A DNA stretch of 64,000 nucleotides from Mesocentrotus franciscanus (GCA_037976565.1 CP137668.1:20994251-21058250); one strand, 5' to 3'. Positions 22,356 to 35,300 are shown, numbered from the stretch's first letter. A program made the numbers and translations. The notes: a model not told the origin generated them from the sequence alone.

Positions 22356-24854
22356 ATAGTCAGGTGGCTTAGTGAAATTATCGTTACTTGCCGGATAAAA
22401 GCACCATTTTGGTACAAGGCTTCCTTAGGACCTACTAAACGATATTAGGCTAGGAGCCCCCGGCAAAAATTTGAATTTAAGGGTGTGGGGCGGGGGCGTC
22501 TTTTTGGAGCCCCCAAATGATTTTATAACATTGATTTGTTGTTGTAAAAATGCCATTTTTTGGTATAGGGCTTCCTTAGGACCTACTGAACGATATTAGG
22601 GTGGGAGCCCCCGGCAAGAGTATCATATACGGGTGTGGGGCGGGGCGTCGCCTCGTAGCCCCCAAATAATTTAGAAGGTAATATAACATTGATTCGTTGT
22701 TGTACAAATGCCATTTTTGGTAGAGGGCTTCCTTATGAGCTACTGAACGATATAAGGGTAGGAGCCTCCGGCAAGAATATCATATAATAGTGTGAGGCAG
22801 GGACGTCGCCTCGTAGCCCCCAAATAATTTAGAAGGTAATATAACATGGATTCGTTGTTGTACAAATGCCATTTTTGGTAGAGGGCTTCCTTATGACCTA
22901 CTGAATGATGGTAGGGTAGGAGCCCCCTGCATAAATATTCATATATGTGTGATTGGGGGCCCCATGGTGTTGTACAACAAAAACTCAATGTTACAGCACC
23001 TTACAAATTATTTGTGGACTACGAGGCGACGCCCCTGTCCCACACCCTCATATGATATTCTTGCCGGGGGCTCCTACCCTAATATCGTTCAGTAGGTCCT
23101 AATTAGGAAGCCCTGTACCAAAACTGACATTTGTACAACAACAAATTAATGTTATTGTCTCGCCTGCGTAGCAAAAAGCGAGACATAGGCGCCGCTTTTC
23201 CGGTGGCGGCGGCGGCGGCGGCGTCAACATCAAAACTTAACCTAAGGTTAAGTTTTTGAATTGTTAATATAATTTTGAAAGTATAAGGTCCTATTAAATG
23301 AAACTTGGACTAAAGGTTTATCAAGTATCCCCAATCATGTGAGGAAAATTTCAGGTCACAAAGTCAAGGTCAAAGGTCATTTCAGGTCAACAAACTTAAC
23401 TATGTTGTGGCATCAGGCTAAGATTTTTTTAATTGTTATCATAATTTTGAAAGTATACATTCCTATTCCATGTAACTTGAACATAAGGGTTATCAAGTAT
23501 CACCAATCATGTTATTAGTCTTTTAGGTGACAAAGTAAAGGTCAAATGTCATTTCAGGTCTGGAAACTTAGACTTTGTTGTGGCATCAACATCAAGATTT
23601 TGAAATTTTAGCATAATTTCAAAAGTGTTTGTTCAAATTCCATGAAACTTGTACCCAAGGGCTATCAAGTATCACAAATCATGTGACACAAATTCCAGGT
23701 CACAAAGTCAAGGTCAAAGGTCATTTTAGGTCAGTAGACTTGGATTATGTTCTCAAAATTTAATATGAGAATTAATAAATAAATTGTTGTTATTTTTCAT
23801 ATTTCATGAAAGTAAATATTCGAATCATTCGAGTACTTTCCCATGAATATTCTAATAGTAATTTTAGTATTTGATCCCAGGCCTAGTATGTACATGATCA
23901 GTTACAGCTAGGTGACAATATTGATGTTTGGATAATATATATTGGAGTATATCTCATAATAATGTTCTCATTATGCTAATGAGACGTGATGTGATGTAGA
24001 TGGGCTCTACCTTCCAATTGTTTTTACACAAAGTGCTGAAAAATCCTCTTTTCTTAAAAAGTTTATTAGATAACTTTATTTGTAAATTACTGACAAGCAT
24101 TGAAACATTTATAGTCTTACCCATACACTAAATCTCATTATATTGTATTCTTATGATACAGTAAATAATTATTCTGATGATTCATAATCAATATTCACTT
24201 CAAAATGCTTATTATATTCAGAGGATTTCATTTTCGGGGGTCTGCAAATGGGCCACCCTGCCTATAAAAATAATGTCCCAACCTCAATTTTTCATCATAT
24301 CGAATTGCGTAATGCCGAATTGCGTAACGCAGGCGAGACCGCCGAGAGCGTTTCACTTGTATTACCTTCTAAATTATTTGGGGGCTACAAAGCGACGCCC
24401 CCGCCCCACACCCTTATATGATATTCTTGCCGGGGGCTTCTACCCTAATATCGTTCAGTAGGTCCTAAGGAAGCCCTGTACCAAAAATGGCAATTGTACA
24501 ACAACAAATGAATGTTATATTACCTTCTAAATTATTTGGGGGCTACGAGGCGACGCCCCGCCCCACACCCTTATATGATATTCTTGCCGGGGGCTCCTAC
24601 CCTAATATCGTTCAGTAGGTCCTAAGGAAGCCCTGTACCAAAAATGGCATTTGTACAACAACAAATCAATGTTATAAAATCATTTGGGGCTCCAAAAAGA
24701 CGCCCCCGCCCCACACCCTTAAATTTAAATTTTTGCAGGGGGCTCCTAGCCTAATATCGTTTAGTAGGTCCTAAGGAAGCCCTGTACCAAAAATGGTGCT
24801 TTTATCCGGCAAGTAACGATAATCGATTAATTTGACGCTAAGCAACCTGACTAT
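22356..24854. mobile_element. Foldback element: inverted arms of ~150-bp tandem units, split by another element
   Basis: Outer ends ATAGTCAGGTGGCTTAG and CTAAGCAACCTGACTAT are inverted. The left arm holds units starting near GGCTTCCTTAGGACCTACT at about 22419, 22570, 22727 and 22885; the right arm holds the same units inverted (about 23050-23155 and 24361-24800). Arms carry GAACGATATTAGGGT, CCCCCGGCAA and GGCGTCGCCTCGTAGCCCCC. The centre is near 22990. The right arm is interrupted by the 23156-24360 element. Confidence 0.85.
23156..24360. mobile_element. CTCGCCTGCGTAGC-family element (copy 2), nested
   Basis: It begins TGTCTCGCCTGCGTAGC and ends GCAGGCGAGACC...TTTCACTTGT, as in the copy at 6721-7690. 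Flanks GTTAT and ATTACC join to GTTATATTACC, which is exactly the uninterrupted sequence of a sister unit at about 24513, so the ends are known to within a base or two and no target duplication is visible. The interior has several AAGGTCAAAGGTCA motifs and repeated CCATGAAACTTG. Confidence 0.88.
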
Positions 24855-24865
24855 AAGTTTATCAA

Positions 24866-25841
24866 TTTAGAAGGTTGCGTTTAGTAGAACCGCTACCTTG
24901 AAAATCGTATTCTAAACCATGTTTGATCGCAATTTAATTTGATGACGTCATGATGGGGTGAATTTAAGTGCAATTTTGCACGACGAGAACGTGGACTGCC
25001 ACGTGTGATTAGGACGTGTCAACGTAGCAGTCCACGTTCTCGTCGTGCAAATCTAAAAGTCCCTATATAAGCTCGATGAGAGCGAAAGATGGAGAGAAAA
25101 GGTGAAAGAAGTTGAAAATGAAGAATAACATAAAGAAAGATCATAATATAACATGAGAAAAACAAAGAAATATAGGAAGAAAATTAATATAGGAATTAAG
25201 AAAAGATGATAAAAGGATAAAAACAAAGGAATACATAAGTGAAAATAGAAAGAGAAGATGATATAGAAGGATCAAACAAAGAAAAACATTAGGAAAGATA
25301 AGTGAAAGATGAAATCAAAGAATAACCTAAGGAAATATAGAAAGAAAAGATGACAGAAGGATAAAAACAGAGAAATATATAAGGAAATATAGAAAGAGAA
25401 GATGAAAGAAGGATAAAAACAACAAAATACGTACATATAACGAGTGATATATAGGAAGAGAAAATGATAGAATGATGAAAACAAAGAATAACATGAGGAA
25501 AGATGGAAAGAGGAGATGATAGAAGCATAATTTAAGAACAAAGAAATTTATAAGGAAAGATAGAAAGTAAAGATAATTGAAGGATGAAAACAGAATAACA
25601 TAAGAAATATCTTATATTTTGTGTTGATTATAAATATATGCAGACCAGATGGGTCGTGGGATTAGAGGTAAAGCATTCAACATTTCGCTCTCATCGACGA
25701 GACAATCACTTTTTAGTGAGCTATAATATAGTATAATAAGCTCGTCAAATCGGGCCTCAATATTCTCACGAAACTTGCGATCAAACGTGGTTTAGAATAC
25801 GATTTTCAAAGTAGTCGTTTTCCTAAACGCAATCTGCTAAA
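24866..25841. mobile_element. TIR element with long inverted repeats and purine-rich core
   Basis: Terminal inverted repeats of about 66 bp (left TTTAGAAGGTTGCGTTTAG; both contain GAAAATCGTATTCTAAACCA and GTTTGATCGCAA). A second inverted pair lies inward (GCTCGATGAGAGCGAAA at about 25071 versus its complement at about 25683). Between these lies about 500 bp of almost pure purine degenerate repeats (GAAAGATAGAAAGAGAAGATG type). No protein is encoded. Confidence 0.85.
24976..25050. repeat. Exact inverted repeat, 24-bp arms and 27-bp loop
   Basis: The arms 24976-24999 and 25027-25050 are perfectly complementary (contain GCACGACGAGAACGTGG). The loop starts with CACGTG. The arms are more exact than the element's own terminal repeats. 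Confidence 0.95.
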
Positions 25842-26670
25842 CTAGACGCTGTTGTTTTTTTTTATGCACGAAGCTTGAAAAGGGTGTATAATTCGACCGT
25901 TTTTCCTTTTTCTTCGTGATATTCGTAGTTGCTACATCAACCCCCTGGTATTACTGCAGTGAACAACGCTCGATCACTGGGAAGTGGGAATTAGTACAGA
26001 CTTGTGCGAGACTTGTACACCCAGAATCTAGAATATAAATGGTACTTCCACCCTGTCTGGTGTCAGCGAATCATGACCTACTACACATGGAAACCGACTT
26101 CCATCTCCGTCCAAATTCATAATCCAACATCATCTTGAATCTATAAATTATGTAGTCCACTGCCTGGACTGTTTCCGTGTCGCGCGCCCAATCACCTGAG
26201 AAAATAAATAAATTGAGGAAATACACAAGTTCACCGACATCACATTGAACGCGTGTTAAATTCACTCGCATTTAAATGAGATTTCGGTGAACTGGTACTA
26301 AAAAAAAGTTTCGTATATAGAACGGTGCCCAGATGAATAAGCAATTTATTAATGGACATTAGACAAACGGAACATTTTATTTAGACCATTGCAAAGACTT
26401 AATTATATAAAATGGACAAAGTGTGGCAATTATACAGAATAGCCTTGTGTGTCATATCCGAAAGTGATTTCTGAGGGATATAGTATTGAAATGGCCCTTG
26501 AATTGATTTTTCGAAAATAGTTGCGATCGTCTACAACGGCAACAAAAAGTCCCTGCATGGCGAAATTGGTACGTATCACTTGGTCAGTATATATAGACGA
26601 AATTGTGGCTGGACAAAATTGTTACTGCCAACAGGGGTAAATCCGGTATTTTAAGTAAGAGGTGGGCACA

Positions 26671-27254
26671 GGCGCGTAGCCAGGGGGCGGTGGGGCGGTC
26701 GCCCCCCCCCAAAAGAAACGCCGGCCAAAAAAAAAAAAAGGAAAGAAAGAGAAGAGAAAAAAGGAAGAAGACGTAGGAAGAAAAAGGAGCACAGTACAAC
26801 GAATCGTCATCTTCTCTAATAATTTTATGAAACGTAAAAGCTTCCAAAAGCTTCGTAAAAGGATTAATTAAGAGTCGAGAACGGTATACAACGAATCGTC
26901 TCCTTTCTCTAATAATTTAATGAAACGTCAAAGCTACCGCGCTTCGCGCGGAAGGGGGGAACTGAATTCAGACAAGGATTAAGAGTCGAGAACGGTACAA
27001 CGAATCGGCTTCTTTCTCTAATAATTTAATGAAACGTCTAAACTTCCGCGCTTCGCAAGGGAGGGGGGAAACTGAATTCAGACAAGGATTAAGAGCCGAG
27101 AAGGGTACAACGAATCGGCTTCTTTCTCTAATAATTTAATGAAACGTCAAAGCTTCCGCGCTTCGCAAGGGAGGAAACTCCCCTCACCCACCCCTAGGGA
27201 GCGCGCTTCGCGTGCTCATTACCGGCCCCTAAAATAAAATCCTGGCTACGCGCT
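26671..27254. mobile_element. Element with GCGCGTAGCCAGG inverted ends and 110-bp tandem units
   Basis: The left end GGCGCGTAGCCAGGGGGC is the complement of the right end CCTGGCTACGCGC. Inside are units starting AGAGTCGAGAACGG at 26871, 26982 and 27092 (111 and 110 bp), with CGAATCG, CTTTCTCTAATAATTTAATG and CGCGCTTCGC. No coding capacity. Confidence 0.8.
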
Positions 27255-27534
27255 TGGGTGGGCAGCAAATTGAACAATCCCCTGCAAGGGGGCGGGGGGA
27301 CATAGCGATATATCTATTCAATCTCACCTAAGACTGGAAATTTGCAATGACATTTAACCAGACAATGCAAATATACAACTGTGGATAGTGTGTGGGAGGG
27401 GGTTCCCCTATTACAGCTCTGCGCAAATTTTGAGATCTTAAATTCCTCAGGACTGTTATGATGCATAACATTTTGTTCTTAGTATTTAAATAGAATTGAT
27501 GGATGGGATACTGCATTCACTTTATTGGAGAGGG

Positions 27535-28288
27535 CAGTGGCGTAATGAGCAAACAATTTTTTTTTTTTTTTTTTTGGGAAAACAAATCCGCATCAGCACC
27601 ACTCTTACATGATACAGGCAGGCCTCGCGGAACGTTTTTCAAAGTGTGGGGGAAGGTGCTAAAGTATTTACGATCATGTAGAGCAAAGCGAGCGAAGAAG
27701 TGGAGCGTAAATTGGCGTGGGGTCCAGGAGAAAAGCCCCGGTGGTGGTTAAGAGCTCAGGGGTTTTAGGCAATTAAAATGGTCAGATGAGCATATTTTGA
27801 TTCCTTATTTGTGACACTGGCAGCCGGCAGGTCACTAATTGGAGTGGGGTCCAGGGGGCGGAGCCCCCAGAATCTCAGGGGTTTTAGGCACTAAATTACG
27901 ATCAGATGAGCATCCAGGGGCCCGCCTTAGGGCCCTTGGTGGGGTCCAGCGGGCAGAGCCCCCGAAAGCTCAGGGGTTTGAGGCATTTAATTACTATTCA
28001 GATGAGTAGCCAGTGGCCCCGCCTTAGGGCCCTGGTGGGGTCCAGGGGGCGGAGTCCCCGGGAGTTCAGGGGTTTTAGGCATTCAATTACGGTCAGATGA
28101 GCCGCCAGGGGCCCGCTTTAGGGCCCTTGGCAGGGTACAGGGGGCAGTGCCCCCGGAAGCTCAGGGAAAAAAATCATGCCATTTTAGCAACATTTGTAAA
28201 TCACTGGTATCGAATTAGAAATAAACTACGTTGAAACTTTATTTGGGGGTCAACTGCCCCCAAGCCACCCCCCATCAGTACGCCAGTG
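27535..28288. mobile_element. Element with CAGTGGCGTA-type ends and 95-bp tandem repeats
   Basis: The left end CAGTGGCGTAATGAGC and the right end CAGTACGCCAGTGG form an imperfect inverted pair. The interior repeats GGGGTCCAGGGGGCGGAGCC and CTCAGGGGTTTTAGGCA starting near 27721, 27848, 27943, 28039 and 28134; the last four are 95-96 bp apart. Confidence 0.75.
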
Positions 28289-30968
28289 GGAGGGGCCCTC
28301 CTCCCATTCGGGAAACATATTAAAGGCCCACGTGCGTGTTCTGAGTTCTGACACAAACATCACATGAACCTTTATTCATGGTTTTGAAAGGAAACTGAAG
28401 GATAAGACACAGCATATTAAAGGAATGTACCATTTTTCATCCTGAGACAATAATTGAGATTCATATAAATCCCGGATCTTAATCGCAGTATCATGACTCG
28501 GATCACTGAGAATTAACAGGCAGATAAGTGACCAGAGTGGAGCATTACCCTAAATCAGCGTCAACAATCATTGATGGATTTGTTTCTGAAAATGCAGGTG
28601 CAAAATACATAATGAAATAGAACATACAAGTAGATAATCATAGTGAGTTCAATAAGTCATGGTGCCGGGCGACTACGCAATCGTTTGGTTTTTAGTTTAG
28701 TTTAGTTTTACGGAGATTTCTCTGGTTCTTACAAGGGGTAGAATAAGGATAGTTTCTCCTGAGGCGGCGCTCCGGGGGAGCTTGGGACACAGTGCCCCGA
28801 GCACCCCAAAGTGCCACTTTTTTTTTTACTGCAGATGAGTGCCCCTTCTTCTGTTTAATAAGTGCCCCTTCCCCCTTTTCATAAGTTTCCCTTTGCACCT
28901 CTGAAGACTTTATGCCCTTTTTACGTAAGAAAATACTGGGGTAGTATACTCTGCTAAGGGTCTAATGAAAATCCTGTGTAAAAAGTGCGAAGATCCTCAA
29001 TCGGCAATCCATGACTTTATAAGATCCTGATAAGCAGGGTTGGCACGTTTAAAACACTTTGGACGGGGTTTATAAATGCGTTTTCAAATCGCCTGTTATT
29101 TTGTTTACATAAAAACAATTTTAAAACACTCTCATAGACATGTGTGTTAAAAGTTTTATATGCATTTTTTTCCTTCAATGTGTATTAATTTCCTTGCTTC
29201 AATTTTTTGGTTTCGCATTTATTTTTGGCATGTAGCCTACATGATGCAAAAGTTGCTTATTAAAATACCGGTGGAGTAAAATCTTTATCCACCACTTCTC
29301 TCTCCTCTTGGGTCTTCTGAAAAGTTACAAGGGTTCTAGAGATCGACAGTACATGATACCGTCGGCCTAAGAAGATAAAGCCCCCCCCCCCCGAGACCAA
29401 TAAGTTGGTCTCACTCGCCTCCTCACAAATTTCCTAGTATTTTCACTAAACGAACATTGTCAATTTTGTGGACTATTGGTCTGCAATGCTGGGATGTTCT
29501 TGTTTAAAATCTTTAAATCTTCAAACATTTTAATAAAAGTATTGTTGAATTATGCACGTGTCTATACAAACCCCTATAACCAGCGTCATGTGCCCCCCCC
29601 CCCTTCCTGGCTGCTATCGACTCAAGCATCCATGCTTATGATAGATGGCCTCTGCATTTACCTCCTTACTTTCAAGTTTTCAATTATATCAGACTTGTAT
29701 TTTTTTTTGTATTTTAGTTGTCACATTTTATATAAATTGTTAATTGAATATTTTGTATTTGATTTTCAATAAAGGGCTACAACAAAATAAGGGGGAAGGG
29801 AAGGAAGGAAGAAAAACAAATCACGATCCTATACATTAATGAATGAATTATGGTCAGAGAAAGGAGTCAATGGCAAGCTACATGTACTTAACCTTCGTAA
29901 TAATGTTCGAAACTCTACTATTCGATTACAGCCGAAGATTTCTAAAGTTCCAATATTTGGGCAGCGAGGTAGTCAGATTAAAATTATTTTTATGTAAAAG
30001 TAACATTTTTGCCATAAAATGCCACTATACGCCTGCCGTTGTTTTAAATTTTTGCTCCCTCACTGCGCACGCTCGTGAAATTTATAAACTGGATGTTTGA
30101 TATTCAGCCAGCCATCAGTTCTCAGCTCCCCCTCCCCCATTTAATATGCATAAGATTTCAGCACTCCAATGCGTGGACATTTTTATATAGGTAAATGCAT
30201 AATGAGTTGGGTTAAAAAGGCAGAAAATATACCGCAATTTCATTGTTTGCCCCGGGTGCCACAATACCTACATGTAGGCCTATATACGCCACAGTCGCCT
30301 GTGTTTTCCGTTATTATATATCTTTAAAAAAAAAAGGTTTTAATCAATGAAATACGTTTAATACCATAAAATAAAACAAATATATATATATTTTTTTACA
30401 TTTAAAATCAAAACTCTGTTGATAAGATGTATCCTTCCATTGGCACGTTTTATCCAATAATCAAAGCATTCGTTCCACTTGATGTCACTACGAATGTGTA
30501 ATTCCTAACAATTTGACGGATTCAGACTGCTTTAGAGGTTGGTGATCTATATGTAATAACGGAGGATCTGAAAAATTCCTTTCCAGGCGTCATTTTGCTA
30601 TTAGGCGTTATGTTAGAATTGGATATTAATGAACATTTATTGAAACATTAATGTTTGAGAGCAGAGTCTAACTCTACATGAATCATACACGTATTGTACC
30701 AAACTGTACCATTTGTGGTAGATCCATGGTAAAACTGCATGTGAAACGGTGACGTGATTTGGGACAGAAACTTTCATAAATTATGTTTGTAGAGTTCCCC
30801 CTTTCTCGCAAGTGATTGTTAGTTACCTTGACTTGAGCTGCAGCTGTAGGCCTAATCAAGCTCTCTGGACAGCAAATTGTTGAAATTCTGAAGTAAGATA
30901 TTGAGGAAGTCAATGTTTAGGTATGAACAAGACAAAGATGTTGGTCATAGCAAAGAGATATCAGCAGT

Positions 30969-31153
30969 CAGTAGCGTACGCAGGATTTTTTCAACGGGGG
31001 TAAGAGCACATTTTTGGGGGGTCCTGTTTTTGAGGGAAAATTTCGCAACGACTTGACTTAGCCGGCCGCTGAATAAGCGGGGGTAAGAGCAAATTTTTTT
31101 TGTCCCTGAAATTGGATTTTTTTTTTTTTTTTCACTTGGCGTACGCGCCTGGG
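30969..31153. mobile_element. Short MITE with CGTACGC ends
   Basis: CAGTAGCGTACGCAGG at the left and GGCGTACGCGCCTGG at the right form an imperfect inverted pair, with a repeated GGGGGTAAGAGCA inside. It lies about 230 bp upstream of the putative UBE2E promoter. Confidence 0.65.
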
Positions 31154-31379
31154 TTATAGTATCTATCAATCAACATCACAGCTGAATCATCGAACTACAT
31201 GATTTCGTAAATTTTCTTTCTTCACCAATAAATGTGTGTGTATCAAAATAGGAATGAGTGCTGTTGTATCGGTGGATAATCATCACAAAAGCCAATGAAA
31301 GGAAAATGCGTCTCCAAATATTTTGCTCTTGTCTTAGGTCGGTACGCAAGAAAAGTGACGATTTTCACACAACATTTAC

Positions 31380-32164
31380 AAACCATTATACGGAGGGGTG
31401 TGTACGGAGGAAATAATGGCGCACGGCTCGCCGGATGTGCGCTGTGTGTATGTGTGTATGCACAGCAGTTTTTTTTCCCCTGCGCGTGAAGATCCGACTG
31501 CTTTTCCCCAACACGGAATTGCTGTAGCGGATCTGTATCTATTTGGGATTATTTTGTGGAATATATCGTCTTCAATAAATCTTTGATCAGGTATGTAATT
31601 TCTTATATCACTTATCAATTCATTATAAGTTTAACAGACACATTTACGCATATTGTGTGCACTGTGCAGAAGTTACGAAATCTTTGTTCCAACATCGCGT
31701 GATTTGTGTGCGAGAGAAAGCAACTGAAGGAAACGTTTTCCGTGTGTGAGTCGAGAGACGTAGCTAGATGTGACAATTTTTCAATTTTTATCTTTATATC
31801 TTGGGATTTAGATGAATGACAAATTTGTGGATTATTCTAAGATGTTTGTGTATATGTTTATTGCAGGACTGCTTGCGGTCAATTATTTAAAATGTTCACG
31901 TCAATCGAACTTGTGATTTCGTTCTGGGAGGAATTCTTACTTGGCCTGGGACTACGGTAGTTTGAGTTTGAGCCTCTTGTCTGATCTGAAGCTGAAGTCT
32001 GAGAGGAATAAAAAAAAGTTGTACAAAATGATCATCGCCTTCTCGCCTAGCCTCAGGATTTGAAACTCATTAGCGCGGGTCTCTTTTGTTTAGTAACACT
32101 GTGTTGTTTATGACATAGGCCTATCTGTTTTTGTTACAGGATTGTTTTGCAGACCGTTGGCAAA
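31380..32164 (+). promoter_or_regulatory. Putative promoter and 5' UTR of the UBE2E gene
   Basis: From about 31390 to 31520 the sequence is locally richer in CG dinucleotides than its surroundings. A strong donor (TTTGATCAG then GTATGT) sits at 31590/31591, and a strong acceptor (TTTTTGTTACAG) ends at 32139, 25 bases before the ATG. An upstream non-coding exon of about 31400-31590 spliced to 32140 is the simplest reading. A second possible acceptor (TTTTGCAG) ends at 32152. No TATA box is evident. This is inference from splice signals. Confidence 0.35.
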
Positions 32165-32388
32165 ATGCCGAATAATAACCGAGCTTCTGAGAGCCAGCCG
32201 TCAGGAACAACACCTTCAAATCCAGCTGCTCCAAGCTCATCGACTACGAGCAGTCGACCGTCTTCGGCTGGAAGTGGTGGTCGACGAGGTGGACACTCCT
32301 CCCAAGAAAGAGGGAATAGAGAGGTGAAACCGAATCACTCGATGGGCAAACCAGGCTCCAAGAGCCCGCTTAGCTCAAGCGCCAAAAG
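32165..32388 (+). CDS. UBE2E-type E2, coding exon 1 (N-terminal extension)
   Basis: ATG at 32165 is preceded by GGCAAA and is the first in-frame ATG after the acceptor at 32139. The exon gives 74 codons and two bases: MPNNNRASESQPSGTTPSNP, a Ser/Thr/Gly/Arg-rich disordered stretch (SSSTTSSRPSSAGSGGRRGG), then SMGKPGSKSPLSSSAK. It ends AAAAG before GTTTGC, a weak donor, but the join restores AKR exactly as in the family. Extensions of this composition are usual for UBE2E proteins (about 45-60 residues before the UBC fold). Confidence 0.92.
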
Positions 32389-35300
32389 GTTTGCCAATTA
32401 TTTCACCCCTCTCTCTTTGATACCGATTTTAAATAGTATTTACAGTCGGCATGCCGCGAACAATCGGAGGCGAATTTTGTGTGCGTACAGTGCCGTGGCA
32501 CTATGCGATCAATGGCATTAATCAGAAAACAGCCATTGACATGATGTGTATGTAAAGTCCACTTCACCGCTCCACTTACTGGCGAGCTACCTAATTTGCA
32601 TATAAGCTATAAACGGTTATCTCTCTAAATTTAGAGACTAAGTAACCATCATGTTTATGTTTTGGGGTCCCATTTACCAATCTACATTATAATGTACAAT
32701 TTTTTTCTCGATATTTGGTGCCATAAGTGAGAAAATCACGATTTTCTGTTCAGAACTCAGAAGCTTAGAACTTGCACAGGCTGCGAGCATGCGTGCACGG
32801 TGCATGGCACAGCTCACTCTCCGTACATGATATGCATGTCGGGGGATTGTGATTTTGTGTGCGGATTGAAATCTTGAAAAAGTGACTCACTGGGTGAGAG
32901 TGATGAACTAATCACAAGATGATTCTTTGTTCAAATAAGATTGTATATATTTCATCTCATAGTAAGATTGTATATATTTCATCTCGTAATAGGATTGGTG
33001 TGACATGTTTTTTTTTTTACATGAAGAGGTCAATATCTATCTTGTTAAAGTTTGACTCAGTTTGGAACATTTCTGTTAACTTTCCTTTCGAGTAAGAGAA
33101 GTGCAGTGATACTAGGCCATTAAAAAAAAAAACAAAGCATGTTTGGTGTCCTGCCTTTTTGAAAAATAGGAAGGAGGAGGCCCTTTTTTAATTTAATTTT
33201 AATTTTTATTTTTCAAGATGGCCACCAGCATTTATGTTTTATTTTTATAAAAAATTCAGGAAAAGATCATTTTTAGCATTATGTCTTTCATCTTTTTTTA
33301 TTAAAAAAAGGCGGCCCCTAAAAAGGAAGCGGACGGAGACGCTAAACATGAATATTTTTTTAAATGGCCATATGTATTTTAGATTATATTGCCCTGCCCC
33401 TGCCGGAATCATTCCAGTTCAGTTGGTTCTCTTGAAAATCTTTGCTTAATTATGCATTTTTTAAATGTTTTAACCAGCATTACATGGACATAATGTACAT
33501 TATATTACAAGATTTGGGTCTATAAAATTGATTCACCATGAAGCTAGAGTACTTCCAAACATAGTTGGCTATACACTGTATATGTACTTTATTCTTAACT
33601 CAATTTGAGCAAACATTGTGGCCCAAATTCACAAAGGAGGTTTGTCGACAAACCTAGGTTTATGTGCGTCATATGCCGCATTCGAAACGCGTCATATGAC
33701 GCACATAAACCTAGGTTTGTCAACAAACCTCCTTTGTGAATTCGGGCCTACATTTATATGGTTGAGATAGGATACATACATGTACAGTAGTTTCTCACTT
33801 CTGGTATGTCACAATGGAATGACTCAGAAACCTAAATTCTGTACAATATGCATTGCAAAGTGTGCTTATAATGCATTCACTACAATGCAGGGTCTAGGAT
33901 CTTAAAGTACCAGAGCGAAGGTTTTAAAATGCTTTTATCCTTAATAATGTTGGTATCATTGCAAAGGTAATGTTACAACCTTTCTAATAATTCATATTTA
34001 CTTTTCAAAAATTGTTACAGAATTGACTAATCTGCTATCAAAAATGATGAATTTGCTACCCGTTTTGTCCGCCCTCGATCAGCCCGCTGTTCGCTGGTAC
34101 GATGTGTGACGTAATAGGTTGGGCACATGAGCGAGAGTGCTCCCAAGCCCCCTCACACAGCTCTGTCAGCTGCATGCATTATATGTATACGAAAGCCACT
34201 CGAACGCGAAATATCCTATCACAATTGAACTTGCTACATGATAGTACTGCACTGCACTTGGTGCACATGCACTGCGAATTTTAAATCATGACCATTATTT
34301 GAACAATTGATGAAGATTTATTTGATTTTTTGTATGTTTTAGTAGGCTATCTCCACGCTGGAGTTATGGGTCAAAAATGGATACGAAAGTACACTAGCGC
34401 CATGAAATGCCCAAGGTCGAGCTGGCTGAGCCGAGCTGCCGCGCCGCACCGGCCCCGCTGAACTGGCGATCGATCCGTCATGCACTGGAGTGACTGGGCG
34501 AGACATTTTCTCATTTTTAGAAAGTGTAGGGCTATTTTGGCAATTTTCACGGAAAAAAATTCAAAAAAGAATGGATGTGAGATTATATCTTGCGAATACC
34601 AATTACATATATGCACCATAAATGGAACTGCACGACATAAAAATGCAAAGCCAAAGGGACCCTCGCGATTCACTCATTATCATGGTCTCCGTATAATCAA
34701 CACTCAACAGCAAAGCTTCACAGCAAATTACACAAAACGGAAGAATATTTGGACAAATGGATCTGCACGATTCACCCCCTCGTATTACATTACAAAATTT
34801 GCAATAATAAAATGTAATTACATGATTTCGAGATATTGTTATTCCACTTTCATCAAAGCTGGCCTAGGTATGAATCATTCGAAGTCTGGATAATGTATAC
34901 TGAATGCAAAATACCGCACGCGAGCTGAGCGAGCCGAGCTAGAGGCCTAGGAATTTCGAACGTGCCCAACTTCTGACGTCATAAGTCTGTACTCCGTAAT
35001 TTTATTTTTCAAGCCAGGAAAAATAGTTCTGAGAAGGGTCTTGGAAAAAGCATCTTATCGCGTTTCATTTATATTTATAATACTGTAGAGCAGATGATTT
35101 GTGTTCATATTGGTGTAAGCTTTCAGTACATGTATAATTTGTCCATTTTGTGACATTTTGTGACATTTCTTCGCTCAGCTACTTTAATTAATTTGTCTAA
35201 CCTGCCAGAAACTTATTTTTTTTATTACGCCGCAGTTCATTGAGTTTTAAACATACAGTTAACTCTGTAATTCTGCATAAGTCAAATTTGTTAGGACTGC

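Larger units (their letters stand above)
21641..31379. other. Intergenic region between ODAD2 and UBE2E, repeat-filled
   Basis: No exon of a recognisable gene was found on either strand. Delimited elements inside are listed separately (22356-24854, 24866-25841, 26671-27254, 27535-28288, 30969-31153). The remaining stretches (about 25842-26670, 28290-30968) are AT-rich with homopolymer runs and short transposon scraps. Confidence 0.6.

Noticed and set aside
22356..24854. CRISPR-like or regulatory repeat array
   Set aside because: Eukaryotic context, units of 150 bp in inverted arms; a foldback transposon explains it.
25272..25541. Phe/Ser/Tyr-rich - strand frames
   Set aside because: Produced by the purine-only tract; pure low complexity.
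34480..34893. 137-codon + strand open frame
   Set aside because: No recognisable domain, no codon bias impression, and it lies in repeat-like intron sequence of UBE2E.
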